A DNA stretch of 64,000 nt from Urbifossiella limnaea (GTDB taxonomy: Bacteria > Planctomycetota > Planctomycetia > Gemmatales > Gemmataceae): contig NZ_CP036273.1 of NCBI RefSeq assembly GCF_007747215.1, positions 1,658,322 through 1,722,321 of the forward strand. The letters are read 5' to 3'. Shown one piece after another: positions 61,994 through 64,000 of this stretch. How positions within the stretch are numbered: position 1 is the first letter of the stretch; the number at the start of each line of letters is the position of its first letter. Both the position numbers and the translations under genes were made by a program. The notes under the pieces were generated by a model, which did no database searches, was not told where the DNA came from, and was given only the letters and a program-made list of their open reading frames with translations.

Positions 61994-62810
61994 GCCCCCC
62001 GTACACGCCGTGCGGCTGTTCTTCGCCGCCGCCCTGGCGCGGTCCTACGCTCGCGTCGCCTGGCTGTTCCGCAGCCGGACGTGGATGGTGCAGGAAACCG
62101 TCCTGCCGGTGCTGGGGGTGTGCGCGTTCGCGTACTCGTACCGGGCGATGGCGGCGCCGCCGGAGTACACCGGGCTCGTCGTGCTCGGGGCGTCGATGAC
62201 GACGTTCTGGCTGAACGTGCTCTGGGGCATGGGCGCCGCCCTGTACTGGGAGCGCGACAGCGGCAACCTCGAACTGTTCGTGATGTCGCCGGCCCCGATG
62301 ATGGGCGTCCTCACCGGCATGGCCCTCGGCGGCATGACCACCACCCTCGTCCGCGCCACCGTCATCGCCGTCGCCGGCGTGCTCATGTTCGACGTGCCGA
62401 TTCAACCCACGAGTTGGACGCTGCTCGGGCTCGTGTTCTTCCTCACGCTGGCGGCGCTGTACGGGCTGGGGATGATGTTCGCGTCGGTGTTCCTCCGCTG
62501 GGGCCGGGAGGCGTGGCACCTGGTGAACCTGCTGCAAGAGCCGGTGTACCTGCTGACGGGGACGAACTTCCCGGTGGGGGCGATCTTCCCGAAGGCGGTG
62601 GCCGCGGCGGCGACGCTGATCCCGCTGACGGCCGGCCTGGACGCGATGCGCCAGGTGCTGTTCCGCACGCCCGGCATCTTCGACGTGTGGCTCGAAGTGG
62701 CGCTGCTGGCGGTGCTGTCGGTGGTGTTCTTCGTCTGCGCCCGCTGGCTGCTCGCGCGCCTGGAGCGCCGGGCGGCCGAGGAAGGGAAGCTGACGGTGCG
62801 GTGGCAGTAG
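61986..62810 (+). CDS. ABC-2 type permease (first)
   Basis: The 274-residue product has about six membrane spans and the ABC-2 pattern: LPVLGVCAFAYSYRAM, LELFVMSPAPMMGVLTGMAL (the coupling region after the second span), and LLQEPVYLLTGTNFPVGAIF before the last spans. Start ATG at 61986, overlapping the ATPase gene. It probably forms a heterodimer with the permease at 62906. The substrate is unknown. Confidence 0.88.
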   Translation: MSEPPVHAVRLFFAAALARSYARVAWLFRSRTWMVQETVLPVLGVCAFAYSYRAMAAPPEYTGLVVLGASMTTFWLNVLWGMGAALYWERDSGNLELFVMSPAPMMGVLTGMALGGMTTTLVRATVIAVAGVLMFDVPIQPTSWTLLGLVFFLTLAALYGLGMMFASVFLRWGREAWHLVNLLQEPVYLLTGTNFPVGAIFPKAVAAAATLIPLTAGLDAMRQVLFRTPGIFDVWLEVALLAVLSVVFFVCARWLLARLERRAAEEGKLTVRWQ

Positions 62811-62811
62811 T

Positions 62812-62897
62812 GTCCTTCGTCATTCGTCCCTTGTCATTCGGGGGGCGGAACCGACCGGACAACCACCCCGAATGACGAGGGACGAATGACGAAGGAC
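62812..62897. repeat. 32-bp inverted repeat inside the ABC transporter operon
   Basis: Arms 62812-62843 and 62866-62897 pair with a single mismatch around a 22-base spacer; the arms contain tandem GTCATTCGTCC-like units. It fills the gap between the two permease genes and its right arm ends nine bases before the second start, so it overlaps the ribosome binding region. Confidence 0.8.
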
Positions 62898-62905
62898 GGA
62901 ACCGA

Positions 62906-63784
62906 ATGCGTGAGCAACTCAGAACCCTAAGACTGGCCGCGTGGCTCGGCTGGCAACTCGAGACGAACTGGGCCAGCCCGTGGCTGTTCGCCATCTACAT
63001 GGTCATCAAGCCGGTCACCGGCTCGCTGATGCTGGTGTGCATGTTCTACGCCGCCCGCTACGCCACCGGCGGGAAGGTGCCGGCCGAGTTCCTGCCGTAC
63101 CTGTACGTGTCGAACGCCTGCTTCGGGCTCGTCGGCACGGTCACGTTCGGGCTCAGCTACGCGGTCATCACCGACCGCGAGCGCTACCGGATGCTGAAGT
63201 ACGTGTTCCTGAGCCCGGCCCACTTCCAGACGTACTTCGCCGGCCGCGGCCTGGCCCGCGTCGCGGAGGGGACCGTCGGCGCCGTGCTGAACATCGCCGT
63301 GGGCCTGCTCCTGTTCTCCGACATGCGGCAGGCGCTCGGCACCACGGGCATCGACTGGTTGTGGCTGGCGGTGTTCCTGGCGGTCGGTGTGGTCATGCTG
63401 TGGGCGGCCGGGATGATCCTGGCCGGGGCGTGCCTGAACCTGTCGCGGAACGGCATGTTCCTGAGCGAGGGCATCTCGGGCGTGGTGTACCTGCTCAGCG
63501 GCGTGGTGTTCCCGATCGGCGTGCTGCCGGTGTGGGTGCAGTGGGTGGGCCTGAGTCTGCCGACGACGTACTGGCTCGAGGGGATGCGACGGGCGCTGAT
63601 GGGGCCGGTGCCGGACAGCGCCCCGATCCTGCGCGGCCCGCTGGCGACGTGGTCGAACCCGGAGCTGGCGCTGACGCTGCTGCTGACGACGGCGGCGCTG
63701 GTGGCGTTCGCGCTGTGGTTCTGGCGGTGGAACGAGCGCCGCGCCTGGCGCCTCGGCAAGCTGGAGGAGAACGCCGGCGTGTGA
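62906..63784 (+). CDS. ABC-2 type permease (second)
   Basis: The 292-residue product has about six spans and ABC-2 features: YMVIKPVTGSLMLVCMFYAA, ERYRMLKYVFLSPAHFQTYF as coupling region, and VVYLLSGVVFPIGVLPVWVQ near the C-terminus. It is the partner of the first permease. It starts just after the inverted repeat, with only a weak purine-rich ribosome binding site (GAAGGACGG), so hairpin folding could lower its translation. Confidence 0.86.
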   Translation: MREQLRTLRLAAWLGWQLETNWASPWLFAIYMVIKPVTGSLMLVCMFYAARYATGGKVPAEFLPYLYVSNACFGLVGTVTFGLSYAVITDRERYRMLKYVFLSPAHFQTYFAGRGLARVAEGTVGAVLNIAVGLLLFSDMRQALGTTGIDWLWLAVFLAVGVVMLWAAGMILAGACLNLSRNGMFLSEGISGVVYLLSGVVFPIGVLPVWVQWVGLSLPTTYWLEGMRRALMGPVPDSAPILRGPLATWSNPELALTLLLTTAALVAFALWFWRWNERRAWRLGKLEENAGV

Positions 63785-63802
63785 AGGTGGATCGGCGTTC
63801 GG

Positions 63803-64000
63803 TCACGCCTTCCCGAGCACCAGATCGACGACCCAGCAGCCGCGGACGTGCGGCCCCGGACCGCGGCAGTGGTCGAGCACCTCGCCGGACGTACAGCCGG
63901 CGTCCTCCAGCGCGTCGGCCAGCACCGGCATCGGGCCGAAGTCTCGCTCCGCGTACATCCCGCGCGCCAGGCCGACGACGGCCTCCGTCCGCCAACTCGG
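63803..64000 (-). CDS. C-terminal end of a Gemmata-type repeat-companion protein (partial)
   Basis: The minus strand reads 65 in-frame residues from the window edge to a TGA at 63803: GLARGMYAERDFGPMPVLAD, then ALEDAGCTSGEVLDHCRGPG and PHVRGCWVVDLVLGKA. This ending (LEDAGC, HCRGPGPHVRGCWVVD) is one I know from many Gemmata proteins with a TIGR02996-type domain or similar. The function is unknown. The gene is convergent with the ABC operon. Confidence 0.7.
   Translation of the reverse strand, partial: PSWRTEAVVGLARGMYAERDFGPMPVLADALEDAGCTSGEVLDHCRGPGPHVRGCWVVDLVLGKA

Overview
The window looks like a chromosomal segment of a planctomycete, most likely of the Gemmataceae. Base composition is very GC-rich. 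Two secreted giants begin with the planctomycete extracellular 'LERLEDR' signal, one gene is a DUF1559 prepilin-like protein ending in an H-X9-DG motif, and the last, cut-off gene resembles the tails of the repeat-companion (TIGR02996-type) proteins common in Gemmata. These assignments rest on motif reading only; no database search was run.

Layout. 1-13.5 kb: the 5' end of a secreted-protein gene, then one 12.8-kb gene for a 4268-residue surface protein (LEDR signal, about 8 DUF11-like domains, 17 SdrD-B-like calcium-loop repeats, five FG-GAP repeats). 13.5-25.3 kb: an accessory region that reads as an integrated mobile element beside tRNA-His. It holds a tyrosine recombinase, an excisionase-like HTH protein, a ribbon-helix-helix/S24-like repressor candidate, and a translationally coupled replication block (zinc-type SSB-like protein, SF2 helicase with a cysteine cluster, family-A DNA polymerase), plus an IS630 copy whose transposase is broken by two frameshifts. 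25.3-43.9 kb: mostly core and envelope genes: DUF2071, ADP-ribosylglycohydrolase, M48 protease, a thioredoxin-NHL/DsbD redox cluster separated by large palindromes, ispE-spoVG, small Cys-rich lipoproteins, enoyl-CoA hydratase, rpsO-pnp, an OprP-like porin, and a metallopeptidase fused to a cyclophilin-like domain.

43.8-48.7 kb: a tight five-gene operon (ATP-grasp, PRTase-TRSP, HAD phosphatase, StiP/PELOTA, citrate-lyase-like aldolase). This is the predicted nucleoside-like-metabolite module of Ter stress systems, here with no Ter genes in view. 48.7-51.6 kb: modA-modB and a patatin-like lipoprotein. 51.7-54.3 kb: a DUF1559 gene and a lipoprotein gene lying between the 3' part of a truncated tRNA-Ser(CGA) and an intact tRNA-Ser(UGA), which share a 32-bp direct repeat. 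54.5-64 kb: a Tat-exported Gfo/Idh/MocA oxidoreductase, a secreted esterase, a methyltransferase, a second LEDR/FG-GAP surface protein, an ABC-2 exporter (ATPase plus two permeases), and a truncated gene at the edge.

The strongest candidates for something new are the mobile element's replication block with its unusual repressor, and the Ter-less StiP/ATP-grasp operon. Long perfect inverted repeats (20-43 bp arms) between genes form a second theme.
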